The notes under the pieces: generated by a model
What the model was told of the DNA's origin: nothing
The model's input: the letters and a program-made list of their open reading frames with translations, nothing else
The model's database searches: none
Program-made: the position numbers and the translations under genes
Shown: positions 1 to 6,679 of the stretch, one piece after another
How positions within the stretch are numbered: position 1 is the stretch's first letter
Layout of the letters: every line of letters starts with the position of its first letter
Source of the DNA: Rhodospirillaceae bacterium
GTDB taxonomy: Bacteria; Pseudomonadota; Alphaproteobacteria; Rhodospirillales_A; Casp-alpha2
NCBI GenBank assembly: GCA_003488105.1
Contig: DNMS01000022.1
Location: 449-12,620, forward strand
DNA: 12,172 nucleotides
Direction of reading: 5' to 3'

Positions 1-253
<253 letters not shown>

Positions 254-399
254 TCAAGTCCCCAGAAGGTTTGGGCGGAAAGATGTCGCCGGGCGAAGCA
301 CCCGGGCGGGGGTGGGTGGACTGCCGAGGCCGGGGCGGGGCCCGGCGGGGCGAAGAGGTAAGAGGTCTATGAGGCTCCGGGTCTGTTGCGCCGCGCCGC

Positions 400-939
400 C
401 TACTTTGTGCTGATGGTTTGCCGGCGGAGCTGGCGGGCGCGGGTCAGGATCGCGTCCTCGATCTTGGTGCCGGTCTGTTCCGGCACCGCCGCGTCGCGCC
501 ACTGGCCGCCCTGGTCCTTGGTCTGGCTGAACACGGCGACCCGGATTCCGTCGGCGCGCAGCGTGCGGCCCAGGATGTAGACGTTCAATTTGAAGCGTTC
601 GTTGGGGGCTTCCTCGGTCGAATGCCAGTCGGTCAGGATCACGCCACCGAACGGGTCCGCCGTGGACACAGGCATGAAGGCGATGGTGTCCAGGGTCGCG
701 CGCCACAGGAAGCTGTTGACGCCCAGCGCGCCGCCGCCGCTATCGCCACCGTCGCCGTCGCCCCATAGGCTGACTCCGCCGGCCCCCCAGATGGTGTCGC
801 GCTTGGATCCGTCATCGGTCTGGTCATGCGTCGTCGCTTGGATATCGGCAGGCGAAAAATCAGAGCATGCCGCCGTGCCCGCGATCAGGGTAACCGCGCC
901 GATCAGCGCCAAAATCCGTTTGCCGGTATCAGGGAACAT
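400..939 (-). CDS. DUF3576 family putative lipoprotein
   Basis: A 179-residue protein that I recognise as the alphaproteobacterial DUF3576 family, commonly found beside leuS. The biochemical role is unknown. Residues 1-25 form a basic then hydrophobic leader (KRILALIGAVTLIAGTAAC). The Cys at its end suggests lipid attachment, although the residue at -3 is Thr, so the lipobox is not ideal. After a Gly/Ser/Asp-rich linker the conserved core is DTIAFMPVSTADPFGGVILTDW, followed by RFKLNVYILGR and RVAVFSQ near the end. The ATG at 939 was chosen because it puts the leader at the N-terminus and has an AAGAAAG sequence about ten bases upstream. Longer in-frame extensions run into the ThiE-like gene and are Arg-rich and non-family. 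It is probably an outer-membrane-anchored periplasmic protein (inference). Confidence 0.88.
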   Translation of the reverse strand: MFPDTGKRILALIGAVTLIAGTAACSDFSPADIQATTHDQTDDGSKRDTIWGAGGVSLWGDGDGGDSGGGALGVNSFLWRATLDTIAFMPVSTADPFGGVILTDWHSTEEAPNERFKLNVYILGRTLRADGIRVAVFSQTKDQGGQWRDAAVPEQTGTKIEDAILTRARQLRRQTISTK

Positions 940-989
940 TGCTGCCACTTTCTTTTTTCTCCGCCGCCGCCGGTGAATGACGACCCTTC

Positions 990-1682
990 TTAAACCATAT
1001 CGCGGCCAAGCGCCAAGCACCGTGACCGCGCCTTGCGCGGGTGTGCGGCCCGAAGACCGAAGGGATCGCGGCAAAGATGGGGCAGGGCGCTGATCCCTGC
1101 AACCCCTGCGGCCCCTGCGGCGAGCACCCGGCGTAGTGTCGTCGGCGTGACCCCGCCGAGCGCCAGAATCGGCACGGCAGACCCTCGGCATAGCGCCGCC
1201 AGCCTGCGCGGACCGAGGGCCGGTTGTCCGGGATGGCTGGCCGTGGGGAACACGGGCGACAGCAGGATCAGGTCGACGCCGGCCCGCACGGCCCGCCTGA
1301 GGCCAGGTCCGTCATGGGCGGCGGCGGAGACGGGCCAAGGATCGCCCTGTGGCGCGAACCGGCCGCGTCGCCGCACCATGCCGTCCGGCAGGTGCAGGCC
1401 GTCGGCGCGCAGGCGATGGGCCAGCCGCCGGTCGCCGGCGACGACGAAGATCAGGCCCAGCCGGCGGGCGAGGATTGCCAGGCGACGGCCCCGCGCGGCG
1501 CGGTCCGAGGCTTCGTAATGGCGAAAGATCACCACCGTGCCGGGGGCCAGCAGGCGAAACGCCTTGGCCGGATCGGGCGTGCGCTCGGCATCGGTCATGA
1601 AGGCAAACAGCGGCAGGCCGCGTCGGCGCGGCTTTTTCCCGCGCCCGCCCCATGTTAGGGTTGCGGCCCCTCGTTTCCTCAT
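990..1682 (-). CDS. ThiE/TenI-like thiamine phosphate synthase family protein, divergent
   Basis: A TIM-barrel protein of the thiamine phosphate synthase/TenI superfamily, 230 residues from the chosen start. Visible family signatures in order are a first strand LPLFAFMTD, then RLGLIFVVAGDRRLAHRLRA with DGLHLPDG, then a VSAAAHD turn, LILLSPVFPTASHPG (pyrophosphate/thiazole-site loop), and the phosphate-binding ILALGGVTP with GAAGVAGISAL. Authentic ThiE has an Asn in the FINDR-type motif and a Gln-Leu-Arg-x-Lys motif on strand 2. Here these read VAGDRR and VIFRHYE, so the enzyme may have a different substrate or be a TenI-like paralogue. The start is uncertain: ATG at 1682 keeps strand 1 intact, ATG at 1598 would cut into it, and a GTG at 1718 would overlap yggS. 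It is followed after 50 bases by the DUF3576 gene, so the two are probably co-transcribed. Confidence 0.82.
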   Translation of the reverse strand: MRKRGAATLTWGGRGKKPRRRGLPLFAFMTDAERTPDPAKAFRLLAPGTVVIFRHYEASDRAARGRRLAILARRLGLIFVVAGDRRLAHRLRADGLHLPDGMVRRRGRFAPQGDPWPVSAAAHDGPGLRRAVRAGVDLILLSPVFPTASHPGQPALGPRRLAALCRGSAVPILALGGVTPTTLRRVLAAGAAGVAGISALPHLCRDPFGLRAAHPRKARSRCLALGRDMV

Positions 1683-1701
1683 TCCTGGCCCCGATCCACC
1701 G

Positions 1702-2409
1702 ATGATTCCATCCGACACCGCCCCTCATAGCGCGGACCCCGATATTGCCGCAAACCTTGCCGAGGTCCAGGCCAAGGTTGCCGAGGCTGCCCGGGCCGCC
1801 GGCCGTGACCCCGCCGCCGTTACCCTGGTCGCCGTCGGCAAGACGTTTCCCGCCGACCATATGCTGCCCGCGTTGAACGCCGGCCAGCGCGCTTTCGGGG
1901 AAAACCGGGTGCAGGAGGCCGAGGAAAAATGGCCAGACCTGCGTGCCCGTTTTCCCGACCTCCGCCTGCATCTGATCGGCCCGCTGCAGTCCAACAAGGT
2001 GCGCAAGGCGGTCGAGGTCTTCGACGTCATCGAAACCGTCGACCGGCCCAAGCTGGCCCGCGCACTCGCCAACGTAATGGCGGAAACGGGCCGCCGTCCC
2101 GACTGCTTCATCCAGGTCAACACGGGGGCTGAGGACCAGAAGGCCGGTGTCTTGCCGCAAGACGCCGACGCCTTTATCGCGCAATGCCGCGACGAATTCG
2201 CCCTGCCGGTTACGGGCCTGATGTGCATCCCGCCCGTGGACGAGGAGCCGTCCCTGCATTTCCAACTGCTGGCGGACATCGCCAAGCGCAACGGCCTCGC
2301 CCAGTTGAGCATGGGAATGAGCGCCGATTACGAGGTCGCCGTCGCGTTCGGCGCGACCCACGTGCGCGTCGGTTCGGCCATTTTCGGAACCCGTCCAAAA
2401 CCGGCCTGA
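1702..2409 (+). CDS. yggS: YggS/PROSC family PLP homeostasis protein
   Basis: A 235-residue protein of the pyridoxal-5'-phosphate-binding YggS/YBL036C family, which buffers free PLP and affects amino acid and vitamin B6 metabolism. It has no known catalytic reaction. The single-domain alanine-racemase-type barrel shows the PLP-lysine motif VAVGKTFP (Lys47), GENRVQEAEEKWP, HLIGPLQSNKVRKAV, CFIQVNTGAEDQKAG, GLMCIPP, and the phosphate-binding C-terminus SMGMSADYEVAVAFGATHVR. Length and motifs are normal for the family. ATG at 1702 gives the usual N-terminus, although no strong Shine-Dalgarno precedes it. It is divergent from the ThiE-like gene, with starts only about 20 bases apart if the 1682 start is right, so its promoter must lie inside that gene. 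It ends ten bases from the convergent YkuD gene. Confidence 0.95.
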   Translation: MIPSDTAPHSADPDIAANLAEVQAKVAEAARAAGRDPAAVTLVAVGKTFPADHMLPALNAGQRAFGENRVQEAEEKWPDLRARFPDLRLHLIGPLQSNKVRKAVEVFDVIETVDRPKLARALANVMAETGRRPDCFIQVNTGAEDQKAGVLPQDADAFIAQCRDEFALPVTGLMCIPPVDEEPSLHFQLLADIAKRNGLAQLSMGMSADYEVAVAFGATHVRVGSAIFGTRPKPA

Positions 2410-2419
2410 GGATGGCGGT

Positions 2420-2932
2420 TCAGCCCTTGACGGTCATCACGTCGCCGGGTGAAGCGGCCCGCAACAGGGCGACCAGATCCGTTTCGGCCAGGGCGACACA
2501 GCCTTCGGTCGGGGTGAAAGCCGGTGTCGCCAGATGCAGGAAGATGGCGCTGCCGGCGCCCGGTTGCGGTGGCGCGTCGTTATGGCCCAGAACCACGACC
2601 AGATCATAGACACCGTCCGCGCGGGCCAGCTCCTCGTGGCGCCACGGGCAGGGCAGGCGGACCAGCCGGTTGTAGGCAGGGCTCAGGGGGTCGTCGCACC
2701 AGCCCAGGTTGGGGGTGATGGGGGTTGCTGGCAGGGCCGTTTCCGGCCGGGTCCGCCGGTCGGCGCGATAGAACAGGCGGCGCAGGGCGAACCGGCCCAT
2801 TGGCGTGGCGCCGTCACCTTCTTTTTTGACGAGGGCGATGCCCGCGCGGCCGAGCGCGCAGGGAACATCGATGCGGCCCCAGGTCAGACGCCCGCGGGTG
2901 CGGTCATCCGTCGGTTCAACCAGAATATCCAT
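2420..2932 (-). CDS. L,D-transpeptidase-like (YkuD domain) protein without signal peptide
   Basis: A 170-residue protein that is almost entirely a YkuD catalytic domain, the fold of L,D-transpeptidases that cross-link peptidoglycan or attach proteins to it through a catalytic Cys. The signature is complete: EGDGATPMGRF near residues 38-48, VVVLGHND with His117, and IFLHLATPAFTPTEGCVAL with His133 and catalytic Cys145. The ATG at 2932 starts MDILVEPTDD, and no hydrophobic leader is present. A longer start at 2968 adds 12 polar residues and also no signal. Export is therefore unexplained, and the protein could act in the cytoplasm or leave by another route. It lies 52 bases downstream of the repeat-protein gene on the same strand, so the two may be co-transcribed. 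The domain call is firm; the true substrate is not known. Confidence 0.92.
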   Translation of the reverse strand: MDILVEPTDDRTRGRLTWGRIDVPCALGRAGIALVKKEGDGATPMGRFALRRLFYRADRRTRPETALPATPITPNLGWCDDPLSPAYNRLVRLPCPWRHEELARADGVYDLVVVLGHNDAPPQPGAGSAIFLHLATPAFTPTEGCVALAETDLVALLRAASPGDVMTVKG

Positions 2933-2984
2933 GGCCGTCAGTCTAGCTCTTTCGCGGCACGGGATCATTCCGCGCCGGCGGCGA

Positions 2985-4331
2985 TCAGCGATCGCCCGCC
3001 GCCACGGTCAGATCCGGGCGAAAGGCGGGCTCGGCCAGGCGCTGGGCGGCCTGATAGCGGGTCCAGCCGTCGACCATGTTGTCGCGGAACCAGCCACCGC
3101 CCTCGGCGATGGCACCGGACGGGTCCTGATCGTCGCGCCGGTTGTCCTCATGGCGCGGGGCGGCGCGGTCACGCGGCTGGGCCCCGGGCAGGGCGGCGAC
3201 TTCCTTGGCGCGGTCGCCCATGACCCAGGCCAGCTGGTCGCGGGCCCAGGTCGAAACGTCGCCGTCGATACCTGCACGATTGGTCTCGCCGGGCGCTGCC
3301 TGCGCGGTCTGCACGGCTTGTGTCCGCGGCGCGGCCGGTCGGGCGGGGCCCGTTTCCGCACCGGCACGGTAATAGGCGGTCTGCCGTTGGGCCCAGGCGG
3401 CGACGGGATCGGTCGTGGTCACGGGTTGGGCGTCGCCGCCTTGATAATAGGCGACCTGCTGGGCTGCCCAGGCACTCACATCCTGTCCATCGGTACCGGC
3501 TGTGGCCGGGGCGGGGGCTGCGCTGCCTTTGTAATAAGCGGTCTGCTGGGCGGCCCAGGCGGTGACGTCGACGCCGTCCGCACCGGCGGCCACGGGGGCG
3601 GCATCCGGGGTCGTGGCGGCCATCTGGGTGTCGCCCGCCGTTGCGGTGTTTCGATAGAAAGCATGCTGTTCGGCGGCCCATTGGCCGACCGGATCAGCAG
3701 AGGCCGTTGCCGTCGTGGCAGCACCCTTGCCGTCCCGTCCCTGGTAGAAGGCCTGTTGGTTGGCGGCCCAACGGCTGACCGGGTCGGCGGCATCCGCGCC
3801 GCTTTGGTAGAACGCTGTTTGCTCGGCCGCCCATTGGGTGACCGGGTCGGAGCCGTCCGTGCCCGCGGCCGCGGGAGGTGCCGCGGCGGTCGTGGTCGAC
3901 AGCGGCTGCGCGTCATCGCGGAAATAGGCCATTACATGGCCGCCCATGTCCTTGCCCGTGTTGTGCTCGACCATCACGTTGGCGACCGAGGCGACCAAAC
4001 CGATCGGGCCCATGAACAGGGTGCCGCCCATGACGCGCGGGGCCGGGTCCAGGGTGTCGTCGGTCAGGTCACGGTACAGGGTCGAGACCACGGGGATGTG
4101 CTGCAGCGGATTGACCACGTCGACCAGGTCCCAGAAGGTGAGCCCGTCGTCGCCGAAAGCCTTGAATTCCTTGCCGCCGTCGGCGGTCTTCCCGCTCGCG
4201 TCGAGGGCATCGCCCTTGCCGAGCTTAAGGTCGGGCAACTGGGCGGGGGTGTGTTTGGCTGGAAGGGCGCCGGTCCCGCCAGGGGCAGGGGCCACGCGCC
4301 AGGGATTGATCCCTTCGGAGGGCAGTGTCAT
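2985..4331 (-). CDS. Uncharacterised 448-aa protein with seven WAAxQxAFY-type repeats
   Basis: I cannot assign a function. Residues about 55-138 form a compact conserved-looking module (LTFWDLVDVVNPLQHIPVV, then TLYRDLT, then a Gly-rich hydrophobic stretch MGGTLFMGPIGLVASVANVM, then HNTGKDMGGHVMAYF). I recall similar NPLQHIPVVS-containing hypothetical proteins in other Alphaproteobacteria. Residues 162-372 contain seven repeats of about 16 residues with consensus (D)(P/V)V-x-x-WAA-x-Q-x-AFY-x-G, separated by Ala/Thr/Gly/Pro-rich linkers of variable length. The C-terminus is charged (residues about 375-410), then ends WFRDNMVDGWTRYQAAQRL, possibly an eighth degenerate repeat. No signal peptide is visible. 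The ATG at 4331 has only a weak upstream GGGA. The gene precedes the YkuD gene, and a link to the cell envelope is only inference from that. An antisense ORF spans it but is judged a shadow. Confidence 0.8.
   Translation of the reverse strand: MTLPSEGINPWRVAPAPGGTGALPAKHTPAQLPDLKLGKGDALDASGKTADGGKEFKAFGDDGLTFWDLVDVVNPLQHIPVVSTLYRDLTDDTLDPAPRVMGGTLFMGPIGLVASVANVMVEHNTGKDMGGHVMAYFRDDAQPLSTTTAAAPPAAAGTDGSDPVTQWAAEQTAFYQSGADAADPVSRWAANQQAFYQGRDGKGAATTATASADPVGQWAAEQHAFYRNTATAGDTQMAATTPDAAPVAAGADGVDVTAWAAQQTAYYKGSAAPAPATAGTDGQDVSAWAAQQVAYYQGGDAQPVTTTDPVAAWAQRQTAYYRAGAETGPARPAAPRTQAVQTAQAAPGETNRAGIDGDVSTWARDQLAWVMGDRAKEVAALPGAQPRDRAAPRHEDNRRDDQDPSGAIAEGGGWFRDNMVDGWTRYQAAQRLAEPAFRPDLTVAAGDR
3216..3848 (-). 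repeat. Seven protein-level repeats, WAAxQxAFY type
   Basis: Within the 448-residue protein the copies begin near residues 162, 183, 213, 254, 283, 308 and 358. They read DPVTQWAAEQTAFYQ, DPVSRWAANQQAFYQ, DPVGQWAAEQHAFYR, VDVTAWAAQQTAYYK, QDVSAWAAQQVAYYQ, DPVAAWAQRQTAYYR and GDVSTWARDQLAWVM. Trp, Ala, Gln and the aromatic pair are nearly invariant, while linkers vary in length and sequence. The copies therefore behave as short functional modules and not as recent tandem DNA duplications. Copies 1-3 and 6 share DPV; copies 4, 5 and 7 share DV preceded by a polar or hydrophobic residue, suggesting two sub-types. Confidence 0.85.
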
Positions 4332-4353
4332 CGATTTTTTCCCGTTCTCTTCG

Positions 4354-4379
4354 CGCCCTGTTTTCGGGCGTTAATTTTA
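4354..4379 (-). promoter_or_regulatory. Possible -10 element and leader hairpin upstream of the repeat-protein gene
   Basis: On the minus strand a TAAAAT hexamer (4374-4379) lies about 45 bases before the ATG at 4331. It is followed by a small hairpin with arms CGCCC and GGGCG (4354-4370, loop of 7). No convincing -35 element is spaced correctly. On the plus strand the same hairpin is followed by TTAATTTTA, which would resemble a terminator, but no plus-strand gene ends nearby. The rest of 4380-4598 holds the ribA terminator and nothing else I can identify. Confidence 0.3.
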
Positions 4380-4455
4380 TGGAACGGGCGTCGCAAGACT
4401 CGGGCCAGAATCAAGCTGTTGATTTTAAACGATTTTGACTCGTCTGCTCTGGGTA

Positions 4456-4487
4456 CAAAATGCCCGGGGCGGCAAATGCTGCCGGGC
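4456..4487 (-). terminator. Probable rho-independent terminator of ribA
   Basis: Reading the minus strand, arms GCCCGG and CCGGGC enclose a second stem CGGC/GCTG with an AAAT-type loop and a two-base bulge (4462-4487). An ATTTTGT tract follows immediately. It lies about 110 bases past the ribA stop and before the promoter region of the next gene. The T tract is short, so termination may be partial. Confidence 0.6.
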
Positions 4488-4598
4488 GGCGGCGGACTCC
4501 GGCATTCTTGGCATTCAATGGTTAATGACGGGTGGTGGCGTGGGAGAGATCAGGCCCATGTGAACATAGGCGCACCTGCGCCCGGCGCAGCGGGGCGT

Positions 4599-5789
4599 TT
4601 AGAACAAATGCCCGGCGCGGCTGGCTTTGGTGCGCAGGTAGCTTTCGTTGTGTTCGTTGGACGGAAAAGCGTGGGGGACACGCTCGGCGACGGTGATGCC
4701 GCCGCGTTCCAGGGCAGCGACCTTTTCCGGGTTGTTGGTCAACAGCCGCACCGCGCCGAAACCCAACAGGCGCAGCATCTGCGCCGCCGGCAGGTACACC
4801 CGCTCGTCCGCGTCGAAGCCGAGTTGCTCGTTGGCGTCGATGGTGTCGAAGCCGCGGTCCTGCAGTTCGTAAGCGCGCAGTTTGTTGACCAGGCCGATGC
4901 CGCGGCCTTCTTGCGCCAGATACAACAGAATGCCGCTGCCGGCGGCGGCGATCTCGGCGATGGCGCCCTTCAGCTGGTCGCCGCAATCGCAGCGCAGGCT
5001 GCCCAGCAGGTCGCCGGTGAAGCATTCGGAATGCACCCGGGTCAGCACGGGGGCGCCCGGCTTGGGATCGCCGATGACGATGGCCAGATGCTCCAGCGCC
5101 CCGTCGGCGGGGCGGAAGGCGTGGACCTTGGCCTCGACGCCCGGTTCCTGGGCGACGGCAAGGGGGATGCGCGCGGCCCCGACCTCGGTCAGGGTGCGCG
5201 CCTCGTCCAGGCGCTGGCGGAACACGTCGCCGGCGTCGACGAACATCAGGTCGTGGCGCTTGGCCCAGTTTTCCAGGTCGCCGTCGAACGAGATGACCCC
5301 GGTCAGGGCCGCCGGCAACAGACGCGCGATCTTGGTCAGGGTGACCGCCGCCGACCAGGCATCGAAACGTTCCGCCGCGCGGGGGGCGAGATCGGGCAGG
5401 GGGCCGCCCGTGCCGCCGTCGAACAAGGGGTCGGCCAGCCGCGTCACCAGGTCCGGGTCCAGGCCGCCCGTGCGGGACAGCACGACGACATTGCTTGGCG
5501 GCGCCGGCAGGCCCAGCACGGCGGCGCGCCGGGCGGTGACCGCCAGCTCCGGCTCGGCCCCGGTCAGGGCCTTCATGTCGGCGAGCCGGCGGGCATCCAC
5601 ATGTTCCGCGCCCAGCAGCACCAGCCGGCGTCCGTCGCCGTCGCCGGTGACCACGGGGCGTCCGCGGCGCAGCTCGCCGGCGGCCCGGTCGACCGCTTTC
5701 TGGGCGCGCGGTTCCCGCGTCGCAGGCGCGTCGCGGCGGTCCAGATCCAGGGTGCGCGAAGGCGCGGGGGATGAATTTCGCTCAGTCAT
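4599..5789 (-). CDS. ribA: GTP cyclohydrolase II with degenerate RibB-like N-terminal half
   Basis: Converts GTP to 2,5-diamino-6-ribosylamino-4(3H)-pyrimidinone 5'-phosphate, the first step of riboflavin synthesis in the cytoplasm. The C-terminal half (about residues 205-396) carries the whole GTP cyclohydrolase II signature: RVHSECFTGDLLGSLRCDCG with zinc ligands Cys256, Cys267 and Cys269, ILLYLAQEGRGIGLVNKLRAY, DANEQLGFDADER and LLTNNPEKV. The N-terminal 200 residues follow the layout of a RibB-like domain but lack the acidic DDEDRENEGD-type metal-binding motif of DHBP synthase. They read GDGDGRRLVLLGAEHVDARR there, so this half is probably not a DHBP synthase. This resembles the long alphaproteobacterial RibA form. 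The ATG at 5789 opens a polar linker-like N-terminus. The gene is divergent from the response regulator and is followed by a hairpin terminator. No FMN riboswitch was seen upstream. Confidence 0.93.
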   Translation of the reverse strand: MTERNSSPAPSRTLDLDRRDAPATREPRAQKAVDRAAGELRRGRPVVTGDGDGRRLVLLGAEHVDARRLADMKALTGAEPELAVTARRAAVLGLPAPPSNVVVLSRTGGLDPDLVTRLADPLFDGGTGGPLPDLAPRAAERFDAWSAAVTLTKIARLLPAALTGVISFDGDLENWAKRHDLMFVDAGDVFRQRLDEARTLTEVGAARIPLAVAQEPGVEAKVHAFRPADGALEHLAIVIGDPKPGAPVLTRVHSECFTGDLLGSLRCDCGDQLKGAIAEIAAAGSGILLYLAQEGRGIGLVNKLRAYELQDRGFDTIDANEQLGFDADERVYLPAAQMLRLLGFGAVRLLTNNPEKVAALERGGITVAERVPHAFPSNEHNESYLRTKASRAGHLF

Positions 5790-5824
5790 GTCTTAAGCGG
5801 CCGTCGTTACTTGAGATCGTGCCA

Positions 5825-5830
5825 TAATTA
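5825..5830 (-). promoter_or_regulatory. Possible -10 element for ribA
   Basis: The minus strand reads TAATTA here, about 35 bases before the ribA ATG. The sequence 17 bases upstream is a poor -35 match, so the call is weak. The 12-base palindrome centred near 5862 lies just upstream of where the -35 would be. Confidence 0.25.
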
Positions 5831-5856
5831 CGCCGCGGTTGCCGGGCACTCAGGCG

Positions 5857-5868
5857 CACAATATTGTG
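5857..5868. promoter_or_regulatory. Perfect 12-base palindrome, candidate operator between ribA and the response regulator
   Basis: CACAATATTGTG is its own reverse complement. A near copy of its core, CAATATGG, starts 14 bases further on (5873-5880). The site lies in the divergent ribA/response-regulator control region, upstream of both presumed promoters, so a dimeric regulator bound here could act on either gene. The protein that binds is unknown; the adjacent OmpR-type regulator is one candidate, although such regulators usually prefer direct repeats. Confidence 0.45.
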
Positions 5869-5883
5869 GACCCAATATGGTGA

Positions 5884-5929
5884 ATTTTCCGTTCCTTGTC
5901 ATTGACCGGATGGCGCGGGCACGGAAAAT
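5884..5929. promoter_or_regulatory. 9-base inverted repeat and candidate promoter of the response regulator
   Basis: ATTTTCCGT (5884-5892) and ACGGAAAAT (5921-5929) are perfect inverted repeats separated by 28 bases. Between and overlapping them, TTGACC (5902-5907) and GAAAAT (5924-5929) have a 16-base spacing and could be the -35 and -10 of the response regulator gene. If so, the right arm of the repeat coincides with the -10. A long AAGGGGGG purine run (5951-5958) 13 bases before the ATG may be the ribosome binding site; the spacing is longer than usual. Confidence 0.4.
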
Positions 5930-5971
5930 CGCCGGAAATTCCCGAATTCAAAGGGGGGATCGATTACCGTC

Positions 5972-6661
5972 ATGACCAACGGCAAGCAAATCCTGATCGT
6001 CGATGACGACAGCGAATTCCTGGAAACGCTGTGCGAACAGCTGCAACTTCACGAGGAATTCAAAAGCGTGACCTGCACCAGCGGGGCCGAGGCGTTGAAA
6101 ACCGCCAAGGAAGACCGCTTCGATGTCATCATCCTCGATGTTGGCCTGCCCGACATGGACGGCCGAGAGGTCTGCCGCCTGATGCGGCGCAACGGCGTGA
6201 CCTCACCGATCATCATGCTGACGGGCGCCGACACGGACGCCGACACCATTCTGGGTCTTGACGCCGGCGCCAACGATTACGTTACCAAGCCGTTTCGGCT
6301 GGGGGTTCTGCTGGCCCGTTTGCGCGCCCATATCCGCCAACACGAACGGTCGGACGACGCCGTGTTCGCGATCGGGCAGTATTCGTTCCAGCCTGCCAAC
6401 AAAATTCTGGTGGAAACGGCCACGGACAAGAAAGTGCGCCTGACCGATAAGGAAACGGCGATTCTCAAATACCTTTACCGCGCCGGTGACAAGGTCGTGG
6501 GCCGAGATATCCTGCTGGGCGAGGTCTGGGGCTATAACGCCGGGGTCACCACCCATACCCTGGAAACCCACGTCTACCGCCTGCGCCAGAAGATCGAAAG
6601 CGACCCGTCGAACGCCCGCCTTCTGGTCACCGAGCCGGGGGGCTACCGTCTCGTTCCGTAA
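5972..6661 (+). CDS. OmpR/PhoB-family response regulator
   Basis: A 229-residue two-domain transcription factor. The receiver domain (about residues 5-118) has the acidic pocket Asp11-Asp13 in ILIVDDDSE, phospho-acceptor Asp56 in IILDVGLPDMDG, the conserved Thr84 in IIMLTGADTD and Lys106 in DYVTKPF. The C-terminal winged helix (about 130-229) shows LTDKETAILKYLYRAGDKVV, LLGEVWGY, the recognition helix THTLETHVYRLRQKIE and the closing wing LLVTEPGGYRLVP. All phosphorylation residues are present. Asp56 would be phosphorylated by a histidine kinase, possibly the one at 7279-8319, which is separated by the PAS gene and on the other strand. The regulated genes cannot be told from sequence; ribA and its own promoter are candidates by position. 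I do not recognise a named orthologue. Confidence 0.95.
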   Translation: MTNGKQILIVDDDSEFLETLCEQLQLHEEFKSVTCTSGAEALKTAKEDRFDVIILDVGLPDMDGREVCRLMRRNGVTSPIIMLTGADTDADTILGLDAGANDYVTKPFRLGVLLARLRAHIRQHERSDDAVFAIGQYSFQPANKILVETATDKKVRLTDKETAILKYLYRAGDKVVGRDILLGEVWGYNAGVTTHTLETHVYRLRQKIESDPSNARLLVTEPGGYRLVP

Positions 6662-6679
6662 CCGCAACAAAACGGACCC

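Noticed and set aside
329..346. GCCGGG/CCCGGC hairpin between the DUF3576 gene and leuS
   Set aside because: The stem is only six bases, there is no T tract on either strand, and such folds are frequent at this GC content.
940..1191. N-terminal extension of the DUF3576 frame
   Set aside because: The extra residues are Arg-rich, lie inside the ThiE-like gene and would place the signal peptide internally.
2981..2995. GCGATC/GATCGC inverted repeat at the end of the repeat-protein gene
   Set aside because: Short, overlapping the coding end and without a T tract, so not convincing as a terminator.
2805..5774. A 989-codon open frame on the plus strand, antisense to the repeat protein and ribA
   Set aside because: It runs antisense through two well-supported genes. 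Its Gly/Arg/Val-rich translation is typical of the complementary frame in high-GC DNA, and it has no recognisable domain or ribosome binding site.
5790..5971. Possible FMN riboswitch before ribA
   Set aside because: None of the conserved RFN-element blocks could be found on the minus strand upstream of ribA.
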